44,818 bases of DNA from the NCBI GenBank assembly GCA_022706865.1, contig JAKJBT010000003.1, forward strand, positions 1-44,818, read 5' to 3'. The DNA comes from Bacillota bacterium. Lineage in GTDB: Bacteria > Bacillota_A > Clostridia > Lutisporales > Lutisporaceae. A program made the position numbers and the translations under genes. The number at the start of each line of letters is the position of its first letter. The stretch's first letter is position 1. Below the pieces are notes generated by a model. That model had not been told where the DNA came from and searched no databases. It was given only the letters and a program-made list of their open reading frames with translations. Positions 17,208 to 25,313 of this stretch are shown one piece after another.

Positions 17208-18284
17208 CTATATTATTGCTTTAATGAACCTTTTATGCCTATCCCTGGACAAATCGATATAATCTGCCCCGGCTCTGACGATAGGCTGCCATATCCTATT
17301 AGGATTTATGAACACTACCTCACACATTTCACCGCTATTGAGCTCTACGAAATCATTAACATAAGAATTGGCAATATTCTTCAGAAACACTGTCAGCACC
17401 TTGGTATCCAGCTTGCCAAAGGTCTGCATTTCAAAATTCTTGATTACCTCAAAGGGGCACATCCTGTTACGGTAGGACCTGTTGGAGGTCATTGCATCAT
17501 ATATATCGGCTATTGCTACTATCTTGGGGAACAGGGGTATGTCTTCATCCAATGAGCCTATGGGGTACCCTGAACCATCAATTTTCTCATGATGCATCAA
17601 TACCGAATACTTCATATTAGCTGTTGCATCCAAGATATTATCCATCATCATATATCCAAAAATAGTATGCTTCTTTACCTCTTCAAACTCGCTTTTCGTA
17701 AGCTTTCCGGGCTTCTGCAGAAGCCTTTCGGGTATCTTAGTCTTCCCTATGTCATGAAGCAATCCTGCTGTTGCAATCTCGTCAATTTCTTTATCACTGA
17801 GCTCCAGCCATTTCGCAATTATGATTGACATAAGCGACACATTTAGTGAATGGGAATATGTATAATCATCCAAGGGCCTTGCCAAATGAAGATAGTTTAT
17901 AACTTCACTTACAGTACTGAATTCCCTTATTATATGCCTGCTGATCTGACCCACTGTTTGCACATCTACAGCTGCACCTCTGCCAATTTCTTTAATAATG
18001 TAAGTTACCTCGTCTACTTTGGCTGCATACTTTTCTTTAAAAGCTCTAATTTTGCCGGAATCATAGACACTGGGTATCTCTTCTTCCTGAATGGCATATA
18101 AACTATCATTCTCGGTGAGCCTGACTCTGACTTTATCTACACTATTCGCATGGATTTTTTCAATCTGCCATTGATCAAGTATAGTATTCTTGTTGAGAAT
18201 TAAAACCCCTAAAGTATTATAAATATCTTCATATACTGTCATCCCAGGCTTTAGTATGCTTGACGGAAGATTCATCACTTTCAC
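17208..18284 (-). CDS. HD-GYP domain cyclic-di-GMP phosphodiesterase
   Basis: A 358-residue protein with an N-terminal regulatory segment of about 120 residues and an HD-GYP domain. The HD motif LLHDIGK is at 175-181, metal-site histidines are at 145 (YSHSLN), 206 (KKHT) and 231-232 (MHHEKIDG), and the GYP motif DGSGYP is at 236-241. These residues match active phosphodiesterases, which linearise cyclic-di-GMP. The N-terminus (LPSSILKPGMTVYEDI) has the fold often found before HD-GYP domains in clostridia. The GTG at 18284 is preferred over the ATG at 18275 because GAGGTGA is 6 bases before the GTG. A 20-bp perfect palindrome overlaps the presumed start site of transcription. Confidence 0.93.
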   Translation of the reverse strand: MKVMNLPSSILKPGMTVYEDIYNTLGVLILNKNTILDQWQIEKIHANSVDKVRVRLTENDSLYAIQEEEIPSVYDSGKIRAFKEKYAAKVDEVTYIIKEIGRGAAVDVQTVGQISRHIIREFSTVSEVINYLHLARPLDDYTYSHSLNVSLMSIIIAKWLELSDKEIDEIATAGLLHDIGKTKIPERLLQKPGKLTKSEFEEVKKHTIFGYMMMDNILDATANMKYSVLMHHEKIDGSGYPIGSLDEDIPLFPKIVAIADIYDAMTSNRSYRNRMCPFEVIKNFEMQTFGKLDTKVLTVFLKNIANSYVNDFVELNSGEMCEVVFINPNRIWQPIVRAGADYIDLSRDRHKRFIKAII

Positions 18285-18333
18285 AGACTCTCACCTCACT
18301 AAATGATACCTATGCAATATAGTAATTGCAAGC

Positions 18334-18382
18334 AATTGCAGATATCTGCAATTATTATACCACTTTATTCTGTCAAAATAAA
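18334..18382 (-). promoter_or_regulatory. Promoter of the HD-GYP gene with a 20-bp palindromic operator
   Basis: On the minus strand a consensus -10 TATAAT (18359-18354) lies 17 bases from a weak -35 TTTATT (18382-18377). Directly after the -10, covering the expected start site, is a perfect 20-base palindrome AATTGCAGATATCTGCAATT (18353-18334). A further AATTGCA copy is at 18324-18330. This is the place for a repressor operator; no protein is identified. Confidence 0.6.
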
Positions 18383-18428
18383 CCTGATATTTACATGATA
18401 TTACAATTATAGGATATTTACTATTTTT

Positions 18429-19427
18429 TCATCTTAACCTATAATAAAGCTTCCCGATACCAAAAAGCAGTTCGGAAATCTCCTCGTTCCTGATCACACG
18501 ATTGCATATTGCCGGTTTGTATGGCTCCGCTCTCTCCATAGAAGCCAGATAACCCAACAATTTGTTTTTTTCAATAATACCGTCCAAACTGAACAGAGAA
18601 AAGCTGTTAATCCCTATCTCCTTTAATATCCCTATATCCTTTTCAAATTCGGAGATATTCTCATAGCACGGTTCATTGCCCATTTTCCCCACATTCGTCA
18701 CTCCAATTGAGACAGCAAGCTTATCTTTCAGAACTTCTTTCAAATATGATATCTGGTGATACATCAAGTAATCTACATCTGCCTTCCTGATCTTTTTCAG
18801 TTCGTTTCTTATCATTGTTGAATAATACATAAGATTGTATTTATCCCATCCCACATCAAAAACAGGTATTTCAAGGGCGTTTTGAATCAGCTCGGATTTG
18901 AATCGTATGTCATAATAACAATGCCTTATACAGGCAGCATAGCTTTCCAGACCCTTTGAACGCAAGAACCGGGCAGTGTCGGACAAAATCCTGCCGGCCT
19001 CAGTAAAGCGCTTTCTGTTCAGATTCGCAGTAAGCATTTTTCCGCATGTTATTAGAAGACTGATAATATTTTGGGGCTCACACAGGCTTTTAATATCCTG
19101 TAACGGTGATTCCAGATCTATACACAATCCCTTTATTTTCAAACCTTTATACTCAAATCTCTCTGCCAACTTCCTCACATATCTGTCGAATTGCTCCGCA
19201 TTTCTTTCATTAATCCAATATCCCATTTCATCAGAAAGGGTTGCCCATATGGATAAAGGCACATGGTGGTCATTGTAGGTTCTGACCATATTATAAAAGT
19301 CCTCGCTGTCGTGCCCGTATTCCAGTTTATAGTTCAAGGTTACATTATACCTTTTGAATGCATCGATTATATAATCTCTGCAAACTTCCTCCGGAGGAGT
19401 GAATTCGCACCATATCCTGGTTTCCAT
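18429..19427 (-). CDS. Uncharacterised protein with barrel-like pattern
   Basis: A 332-residue soluble protein with no signal peptide and no confident family. Alternating strand-helix repeats, the segment GLKIKGLCIDLESPL near the middle, and the sequence INSFSLFSLDGI near the end look like strands 4 and 8 of a TIM barrel, as in glycoside-hydrolase-like proteins, with D and E in GLCIDLES as possible acid residues. This is inference from pattern. The ATG at 19427 follows AGGAGG at a spacing of 6. It stands alone between the HD-GYP gene and a foldback repeat on its promoter side, so the repeat could affect its expression. Confidence 0.6.
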   Translation of the reverse strand: METRIWCEFTPPEEVCRDYIIDAFKRYNVTLNYKLEYGHDSEDFYNMVRTYNDHHVPLSIWATLSDEMGYWINERNAEQFDRYVRKLAERFEYKGLKIKGLCIDLESPLQDIKSLCEPQNIISLLITCGKMLTANLNRKRFTEAGRILSDTARFLRSKGLESYAACIRHCYYDIRFKSELIQNALEIPVFDVGWDKYNLMYYSTMIRNELKKIRKADVDYLMYHQISYLKEVLKDKLAVSIGVTNVGKMGNEPCYENISEFEKDIGILKEIGINSFSLFSLDGIIEKNKLLGYLASMERAEPYKPAICNRVIRNEEISELLFGIGKLYYRLR

Positions 19428-19464
19428 ATTTGCCTCCTATATTCAGCATACGAAATCTTATGCG

Positions 19465-19671
19465 TATTAGAAGAATAATGCGATGTAGTTATTAGATTGC
19501 AGTCATACTCCAAGAGCACTAGCCTTGTATATCAGCGAGCACTTATTGGCTTTGGGCAACAGAATCAAGCTCTGATTCTGTCCAAAGCTAATATCGTGCG
19601 AGTCGGGATATAAGGCTAGTGCTCTGCAGGATGACTGCAAACTTAAGATAAGTCGCATCATTCTTATTATG
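19465..19671. repeat. Foldback element A, MITE-like, about 207 bp
   Basis: An imperfect inverted repeat spans the whole stretch. The left end reads TATTAGAAGAATAATGCGAT (19465-19484) and the right end GTCGCATCATTCTTATTATG (19652-19671), complementary with few mismatches. Inside, arms of about 70 bases pair again (TTGCAGTCAT at 19498 with ATGACTGCAA at 19631; GAGCACTAGCCTT with AAGGCTAGTGCTC). The centre is a 9-bp hairpin, ACAGAATCA/TGATTCTGT, at 19559-19581. No transposase gene is inside. The right end is shared with element B. A non-autonomous mobile element is the likely origin. Confidence 0.7.
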
Positions 19672-19728
19672 CCCTGCTGCAGCAAAAACCTTTGGATTTC
19701 CCAAATAGTGATTTTTGCCATAATGATG

Positions 19729-19734
19729 TATAAT
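19729..19734 (+). promoter_or_regulatory. Candidate -10 box for the YigZ-family gene
   Basis: A TATAAT hexamer lies 35 bases upstream of the YigZ ATG, just outside foldback element A. No clear -35 is found, so the call is weak. Confidence 0.3.
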
Positions 19735-19769
19735 AATATACATCAGAAGTCAGAGGTACGGGTGATATT

Positions 19770-20432
19770 ATGACAGTAAGCTACAGAATGTTAAAGGGTT
19801 ATGCTGATACTTGTTTCGTTGAAAAGAAATCAAGATTTATATCCTATGCCCAGCCGGTATATTCAGAAGAAGAAGCCCTTCAATTTTTGACAGGCATCAG
19901 AAAGAAACACTATGATGCAACACATAACTGCTATGCTTATATCCTTGGGGAATCAATGAATATACAGCGTTCCAGCGACGACGGGGAGCCTTCCGGAACT
20001 GCCGGGGTTCCTATCCTTGAGGTCTTAAAAAAGGAAGAACTCACTAATTCCATAGTAATTGTCACCAGATACTTCGGAGGAATAATGCTTGGAGCCGGCG
20101 GACTTATCAGGGCATATACCCAAGGAGCGGTCAACGGCATTAAAGCCGCCGGCACTGTAAGGATGCAACCCTTTGCAGTATATGAGCTGAAAATGGACTA
20201 CAGCCTTTTGAGCAAGCTGCAACATGAGATATCTAAGAAGGATTATATAATAAAGAGCATAGAGTATCTTGAGAATGTAACAATGAGGGTCCTTGCAGCA
20301 GCAGAGCTTAAAGATGCTTTTGAAAAAGATATAGCCCAGTGGACAAATGGAGGTATTCTGGCAGAGTCCCTGGGCGATCAAATGCTCAAAGTTGATGAAA
20401 AAAGCGGAATGATAATTACTCTTCAGTCGTAA
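19770..20432 (+). CDS. YigZ/IMPACT family protein (UPF0029)
   Basis: A 220-residue cytoplasmic protein with the UPF0029 N-terminal domain followed by a DUF1949-type C-terminal domain, the usual layout and length of bacterial YigZ. Signature segments are FVEKKSRFISYAQPV, ATHNCYAYILG, SSDDGEPSGTAGVPIL and VTRYFGGIMLGAGGLIRAYT. The eukaryotic relative IMPACT regulates Gcn2, but the bacterial role is not settled. The ATG at 19770 follows GGGTGAT by 3 bases and GAGGT by 13, an average ribosome site. It converges with the next gene and overlaps its end by 10 bases. Confidence 0.93.
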   Translation: MTVSYRMLKGYADTCFVEKKSRFISYAQPVYSEEEALQFLTGIRKKHYDATHNCYAYILGESMNIQRSSDDGEPSGTAGVPILEVLKKEELTNSIVIVTRYFGGIMLGAGGLIRAYTQGAVNGIKAAGTVRMQPFAVYELKMDYSLLSKLQHEISKKDYIIKSIEYLENVTMRVLAAAELKDAFEKDIAQWTNGGILAESLGDQMLKVDEKSGMIITLQS

Positions 20433-20908
20433 TTATCATAATCAAAATCAAAGTCATCATTGTCAAAGTCAAAATCGTATCCGCCGAAGGGATAGCCATA
20501 GTAATTCCTTCTCCTGCGTCTTCGCCTTCTTCTGAAAAGCTCGTTCAATAACAGCAGACGCAGAAGATCCCTGGAAAACCTTCTTACCGGATACTGTCTG
20601 GTTTCTTCTCCCTCCGCCATTTCAGGCATATCCTTCACCATTCTGTTATATGCATTATCCGTCATCATATTTATCATATCCCTATCCGGTCGGTAGTCGT
20701 GTATTTCTTTATCCTTCCCTTCCATCCTGTCAACTTCAACTTTAACGTATATCATTATCTTCCTGCAGCTTTCAGGATACATCTTCATGAAATACCTGTC
20801 GTCTTCCTCATCCTCATAAAAATTATCCATTTCAATTTCTTCTGCCATCGGCATATAAGGCATCATTTGCATATCGCACATCATCGGGCATTTGAACTTC
20901 TTTCCCAT
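20423..20908 (-). CDS. Protein with Met/Cys-rich start and Arg then Asp/Tyr-rich tail
   Basis: A 161-residue protein of unknown function. It begins MGKKFKCPMMCDMQMMPYMP, rich in Met and Cys, followed by an acidic stretch. A central ordered part, about 50-100, contains YPESCRKIMIYVKVEVDRME and the helix DRDMINMMTDNAYNRMV. The C-terminus has a run of nine Arg residues after LLLNELF and then repeats of Phe/Asp/Tyr to the end (GGYDFDFDND). Clostridia have related small proteins in the spore envelope, so a coat role is possible but not shown. The ATG at 20908 is chosen because GGAGG is 7 bases upstream; a longer upstream reading has no such site. Confidence 0.65.
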   Translation of the reverse strand: MGKKFKCPMMCDMQMMPYMPMAEEIEMDNFYEDEEDDRYFMKMYPESCRKIMIYVKVEVDRMEGKDKEIHDYRPDRDMINMMTDNAYNRMVKDMPEMAEGEETRQYPVRRFSRDLLRLLLLNELFRRRRRRRRRNYYGYPFGGYDFDFDNDDFDFDYDNYD

Positions 20909-21004
20909 TTGACAACCTCCAAACTCATTCATCATAATACCAGTAATATGAAACGGTTTTGGGAACGTGCAAGTCTTATTGCATTGTGCATCCATATTTT
21001 TACA

Positions 21005-21038
21005 TGAAAAAACCCATCCTTCCTCGAAAGATGGGTTT
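21005..21038 (-). terminator. Rho-independent terminator of the aminotransferase gene
   Basis: On the minus strand AAACCCATC and GATGGGTTT form a hairpin directly followed by a run of six T (to 21006). It lies 9 bases after the aminotransferase stop. Confidence 0.85.
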
Positions 21039-21046
21039 GAGTCAAT

Positions 21047-22288
21047 CTATTCCACTGCCTTTTTTATTTTTTCGGCTATACCCTTCATTTTGTATAAAGG
21101 TACCGAACATATTGCAAATCTTATCCCCCTTGACATCGGTACTGCAAATATATTGTCCTTTTTCAGCAGCTTGCAGCTTTCTTCAGATTGCGCTGCAGGT
21201 ATGGTGACAAAAAATCCTGCATTATATGGGCATATATCCAGTTTGACGCTTTTTGCTTCATTAGTAAAAACTTCCGCCCTTTTCTCCAGCAGCAGTCTAA
21301 CCTGTTCCCTCTCTTCATCTACTTTGCGCAGCAGCTCTTTATCATTCATAATAACAGAAAGCAGCTTCATTCCGCATCTTGTTCCGTTGGACCAGGTACC
21401 TCTGTTAGAGGCCTCAAAGACACCGGAAAACTCTTCAACTACACCCTTATCAGAGCTTACGCAAACGGCAGCCCCTGTACGAAGCCCATACATCGTAAGG
21501 CTCTTGGATATGCTGAAGGCTACAACAACCAGAACATTCGACGGCAATCCGGAGAAAAGTCTCATGAATCTCCTTGTGTCTGAAGCCTTTCCTGCATAGT
21601 CAATATATGCTATGTCACAAATAAGAGTAATTTTCTTGCTCTTATCCAAAGCTTCCCTTTTTATTATCATAATAACCTGCTCCCACTCTTCATCGCTTAG
21701 AGCATAACCTGTGGGATTCTGTGCCGGGGAATTCAGCAGAATTACCAAGCTGTTCTGTCTTGTCAGCAGTTCTTTGACTTTCATTTCAAAAGAATCAAGG
21801 TTGAATCTTTTTTCATTGTCAAAAAGAGAAAACACGCTTAACTTCCTCAAATTCTCTTCTGCAAGAGTCTTATACGGCCCCCAGTACCAATCAGAGGTCA
21901 GTATCGTATCTCCTATTTCTGAGTAATTCCAGATTGTTTGCCTTAAAGCTCCGCTTCCGCCCGGAGTTGCTGCAGCCTTTATGTATCCTTCTGGCCTGTA
22001 TTCCTTGAAGGCAGCCTGGATTGCCGACTCAAGATAGTCAGGAGTCCCCAGTATAGGTGCATATGCTGCGAATTCAGAGTCCGGAAGATTTCTCAGTGTT
22101 TCCAGCACCGAAGGCAGAACTGCCAGCTTCTCATCTTCATCAAGTATAGAGCCCACGGTGGCATTCACTACCTTCTCCTTGCCGAACTGTAGCACGGCAT
22201 TGCCTGCTTCTCTGTTCAAAGCAAATATCTTATCCTCCGATCTGACAGTACTAACATGCTTTGCAACCATAGAAAGTGAATCATTCAT
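21047..22288 (-). CDS. Class I/II pyridoxal-phosphate aminotransferase, aromatic/aspartate type
   Basis: A 413-residue aminotransferase of fold type I. The PLP lysine lies in AFSISKSLTMYGLRTG, the aspartate that binds the pyridine nitrogen in LICDIAYIDYAG, and the substrate-arginine region near the end in MSRGIRFAICSVP. The segment LLNSPAQNPTGYALS is the family hallmark. The length and N-terminus (FGKEKVVNATVGSILDEDEKL) fit the group often annotated as aromatic aminotransferase; donor and acceptor cannot be set from sequence. The ATG at 22288 follows GGAGG at a spacing of 6. A terminator follows directly. Confidence 0.9.
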   Translation of the reverse strand: MNDSLSMVAKHVSTVRSEDKIFALNREAGNAVLQFGKEKVVNATVGSILDEDEKLAVLPSVLETLRNLPDSEFAAYAPILGTPDYLESAIQAAFKEYRPEGYIKAAATPGGSGALRQTIWNYSEIGDTILTSDWYWGPYKTLAEENLRKLSVFSLFDNEKRFNLDSFEMKVKELLTRQNSLVILLNSPAQNPTGYALSDEEWEQVIMIIKREALDKSKKITLICDIAYIDYAGKASDTRRFMRLFSGLPSNVLVVVAFSISKSLTMYGLRTGAAVCVSSDKGVVEEFSGVFEASNRGTWSNGTRCGMKLLSVIMNDKELLRKVDEEREQVRLLLEKRAEVFTNEAKSVKLDICPYNAGFFVTIPAAQSEESCKLLKKDNIFAVPMSRGIRFAICSVPLYKMKGIAEKIKKAVE

Positions 22289-22348
22289 ATTTTTTCCTCC
22301 AGTTCTATAAGTATTATTTATTTTTGAATATTATTATCAATATATATA

Positions 22349-24388
22349 TTATACGGTATTCTTAATGTCATCATGCCTTTCCTGTTTCCCCTCCCGCTCA
22401 TTGTCATCTCCGAATATGCAGGTTCTGTTCCTGCCTGAGTTCTTTGCTCTATATAACGCCTTGTCTGCAGATTGTATAAGCTTGTCTATGTTATTGCCAT
22501 GCAGAGGATAGACAGATATCCCCAGGCTGCAGGTTATCTTCGGAGGATTCTCATTGTTTATTGCGGTCAAGGACATTTCCTCCACCTTTTTTCTTAGTTT
22601 TTCTGCAACCCTATATGCTCCGCGGTAATCCGTTCTGGGAAGCACCACTATGAATTCCTCTCCTCCATACCTTGACACGACATCCTCATCACGAACATTG
22701 AACTTCAAGGTATCGGCAAAATACATCAGTACATAATCCCCTGCATCGTGGCCGTAAGTATCATTGAATCTCTTGAAGAAGTCAATGTCAATCATTATTA
22801 CACTCAAGTGAAGATTATTCTCTTTTGATATTTTGATCTGCTCCTCAAGATATTTGTCAAGATACCTTCTGTTATATGCCTTTGTCAGTGTATCAATGGA
22901 AGCCATATTATTGAGGCTTTCCAGCAGCCTTATGTTGCTGATTACAGGAGCAATGTTATCTATGTAAACTTTTATCTCTTCTATCAAATCATTACTGAAA
23001 TAATTCTTTCTATCGCTTTGTATCTGAATTACCCCTGAAGCTATTTCTCCGAGTATTATCGGAAGACAGATATAACTTACTGATTGGCTGTAGAAGTCCT
23101 TGCAGTCGAAATCATTGCTGCTGCCATTATTCAGGAATTCCTTTCCTGTCTTTAAAGCCCAGCAGTTCTCTTCCGTTGTCATTTTGTTTTTTATGGATTG
23201 GAGCTTATCCCTGTCCATGGCCTTATATACCATCAACTGATTGTCATTGTACTCCTTTTTCGCCACCACAACTTGAGTTATACCGCTTTTTTTCTTCAGC
23301 ACGTCAAACAATATTTCATAAACTTCATCTTCACTGGAAGCTTGCCTTACTAAATCCGAGAACCTTTTTATGCTGCTCAGTTTGTTTGAAAACTGCTTCT
23401 CTTTAAGAAGAACCTTCTGTGATTTGATATAAGACCATACAATTAATGAAAAAACTGCAGCCAGCAATATAACTGCAATAACGGTAAAATCCCTTATTTG
23501 GCTGAGAGTAGTCTCAGCCAAAGGGTCATTATGAATAATGCCCTGGACTCCGATTATACTTCCTTCAATATCCTTTATTGCCATAAATGCACCAAAGTAT
23601 GAGTTTTTATCCTCCCGGCTTCCTTTGAAAATCTCAAGCCTCTTAACAAATGGCGTATCCTTTTCAAGCACTTCCTTACGGATATCTTCCGGCAAACTGC
23701 TTCCTATGTTTAATCTGTACAGTTCTGATTCGAAACTGCTTGCAATAATCCGATCCTTTGCGGATATAATACTGTACATGCCTGTATCATTCATTATCTT
23801 CCCTGTTATATTATCATCCCCGTCAAGGTTCATCAATGTTACGATTCCCCCTATGACATCCTTCTCATTTTCTATAACAGGTACAATGGCATATTGGGTT
23901 AAGGTGAATTCATCCCCGCTGTCTCCTATAGAAATCAGCTCTGTACCTGCTATAACCGTTCCGGATGATAATGCCTCTTCCACAATCCCTTGCATCCTTG
24001 TTTTGCCGGAAGTCTTTATCAGCAGGCCCTTCCCCGTCGAAGATATAATATTACCATTTTCTCCTACAACATACCATTCATCTACGTAGTCCCTGTGTTC
24101 TCCCCATTTTTTCAGAAGATACTCCAGGGCAGTGCTATCATTTCTTTTAATCAGTTCTTTAATATTCGTTTCTACCGATGCCTGCAGCATGCCCATTTTC
24201 ATCTGGTTCATAAATACGCTGTAGGAGCTTTCAGCAAATCTCAGGTTGTTGTTCATGGATTTATAAACACTTGCATAAATGCGGCTGGATAAAGCATTGT
24301 ATATGGAATATCCAAGAAGAATACTGATAACCAGCAAAGTGCTCCATAAAAGAAGCGATTTCTTCATATATGTATTATTATCTTCCAT
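22349..24388 (-). CDS. Diguanylate cyclase with Cache-like sensor, GAF and GGDEF domains
   Basis: A 679-residue membrane sensor. An N-terminal membrane helix (about 11-32) is followed by an extracellular sensor of about 260 residues in the Cache pattern (WYVVGENGNIISSTGKG; TGMYSIISAKDRIIASSF). A second helix lies at about 296-316, then a GAF domain (about 335-490) and a GGDEF domain. The active-site motif is GGEEF at 575-579, and the inhibitory I-site RDED is at 566-569, five residues before it, so the enzyme should make cyclic-di-GMP and be product-inhibited. The ATG at 24388 follows GGGAGGTGG. Two Spo0A-like boxes lie about 55-70 bases upstream. The HD-GYP phosphodiesterase at 17208 could remove its product. 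Confidence 0.95.
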   Translation of the reverse strand: MEDNNTYMKKSLLLWSTLLVISILLGYSIYNALSSRIYASVYKSMNNNLRFAESSYSVFMNQMKMGMLQASVETNIKELIKRNDSTALEYLLKKWGEHRDYVDEWYVVGENGNIISSTGKGLLIKTSGKTRMQGIVEEALSSGTVIAGTELISIGDSGDEFTLTQYAIVPVIENEKDVIGGIVTLMNLDGDDNITGKIMNDTGMYSIISAKDRIIASSFESELYRLNIGSSLPEDIRKEVLEKDTPFVKRLEIFKGSREDKNSYFGAFMAIKDIEGSIIGVQGIIHNDPLAETTLSQIRDFTVIAVILLAAVFSLIVWSYIKSQKVLLKEKQFSNKLSSIKRFSDLVRQASSEDEVYEILFDVLKKKSGITQVVVAKKEYNDNQLMVYKAMDRDKLQSIKNKMTTEENCWALKTGKEFLNNGSSNDFDCKDFYSQSVSYICLPIILGEIASGVIQIQSDRKNYFSNDLIEEIKVYIDNIAPVISNIRLLESLNNMASIDTLTKAYNRRYLDKYLEEQIKISKENNLHLSVIMIDIDFFKRFNDTYGHDAGDYVLMYFADTLKFNVRDEDVVSRYGGEEFIVVLPRTDYRGAYRVAEKLRKKVEEMSLTAINNENPPKITCSLGISVYPLHGNNIDKLIQSADKALYRAKNSGRNRTCIFGDDNEREGKQERHDDIKNTV

Positions 24389-24440
24389 ATTGCCACCTCC
24401 CGCAATACATATTTATTCATTTCATTGCATTTATTTATAT

Positions 24441-24457
24441 ATCGACTTTATTCGACA
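24441..24457 (-). promoter_or_regulatory. Two tandem Spo0A-like boxes upstream of the GGDEF gene
   Basis: On the minus strand TGTCGAA (24457-24451), a perfect match to the core 0A-box, is followed ten bases later in the same direction by AGTCGAT (24447-24441). They lie about 55-70 bases before the diguanylate cyclase start. Spo0A control is inferred; seven-base sites are short and can arise by chance. Confidence 0.35.
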
Positions 24458-24500
24458 TGTTTTTATATACTCCTCTCAACTTCTAAAAACAAATTAGCAA

Positions 24501-25313
24501 TCAATAATCCTTCTGAACCTTTACATCTCTTTTTACTCCCTGTTTTGTACATCTTAACTCCGACCCTTTTCCCTCCAGCTCGGTAAGGATTTCCTTAATC
24601 TGCAGCATATCAACTGTCGTGTTGGTACAGTATCCGTTTGGCCTCTGGTTTATTACACCCATAACCGGTATCCTGCCTACATCTGCCATTCCGCTCAATA
24701 ACTCTCTTTCACATGCAACAGCAAGTATAAAATCAGGCTTGAATTCCTTTGCGGTATTTCTGGCCGCTGTCCCGCCCTTTACAACGATAGCCCTGACAGC
24801 ACACCTCTCAGCCAGGTCTGCAGCTTCTCCAATCCTGCAGCTGCCGCACCTGCGGCAATTTCTCATGTCATCGGTTATATTGCAGCTGCAATCCTTGTTC
24901 TGCATACAACCGGGGAGGAGCAAAAGTATTTTGGACGGGCAATTCTTTTGAAGATTATGTCTTACAGCAATGTTATTAATGTTTATATATAACCTTCTGA
25001 TATCATCCTTGTCTCCGCCGAATAATCCTGTCAAATAAATATATAGCGGCAGCAGAATACTGATTCCCGCTTCCAGTACATATATGATGAAGCCCTTCGC
25101 CTTGCCTGACCTGTTTGCCCTTGACAATTCCATGGATACCTCCCAAATGAATATTAAAAGCACTGATACTCCGGCAATCATATATATGATTATCCTTCGA
25201 TCCGAAGCGGGATAAACCTTCAATACATATAGAAAGGGTACTAATGCTGTAATTAATAAAATGCTCGATATGATTGCAGATATTTGCATCAGCTTTTTTA
25301 TCTCTTTTTCCAA
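24501..25313 (-). CDS. DUF116 family membrane protein with cysteine cluster
   Basis: A 270-residue protein. Three to four membrane helices (about 7-30, 38-58, 80-105) come first, then the DUF116 domain, with PGCMQNKDCSCNITDDMRNC and RRCGSCRIG carrying a conserved set of cysteines that may bind metal or an iron-sulfur cluster, and RPNGYCTNTTVD near the end. The family is widespread in anaerobes and is uncharacterised. The start is taken as TTG at 25313 because GGAGG lies about 8 bases before it. An in-frame ATG at 25337 would have to be read from inside the flank of foldback element B and has no ribosome site. Confidence in the family is high, in the start moderate. Confidence 0.8.
   Translation of the reverse strand: MEKEIKKLMQISAIISSILLITALVPFLYVLKVYPASDRRIIIYMIAGVSVLLIFIWEVSMELSRANRSGKAKGFIIYVLEAGISILLPLYIYLTGLFGGDKDDIRRLYININNIAVRHNLQKNCPSKILLLLPGCMQNKDCSCNITDDMRNCRRCGSCRIGEAADLAERCAVRAIVVKGGTAARNTAKEFKPDFILAVACERELLSGMADVGRIPVMGVINQRPNGYCTNTTVDMLQIKEILTELEGKGSELRCTKQGVKRDVKVQKDY

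Larger units (their letters stand above)
19428..19769. other. Gene-free stretch of 342 bases holding a foldback element
   Basis: No coding sequence is supported here. About 207 of the bases belong to the foldback repeat described separately. The rest gives the upstream regions of the divergent barrel-like and YigZ genes, including a TATAAT at 19729-19734 that is 36 bases before the YigZ start. Confidence 0.7.
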
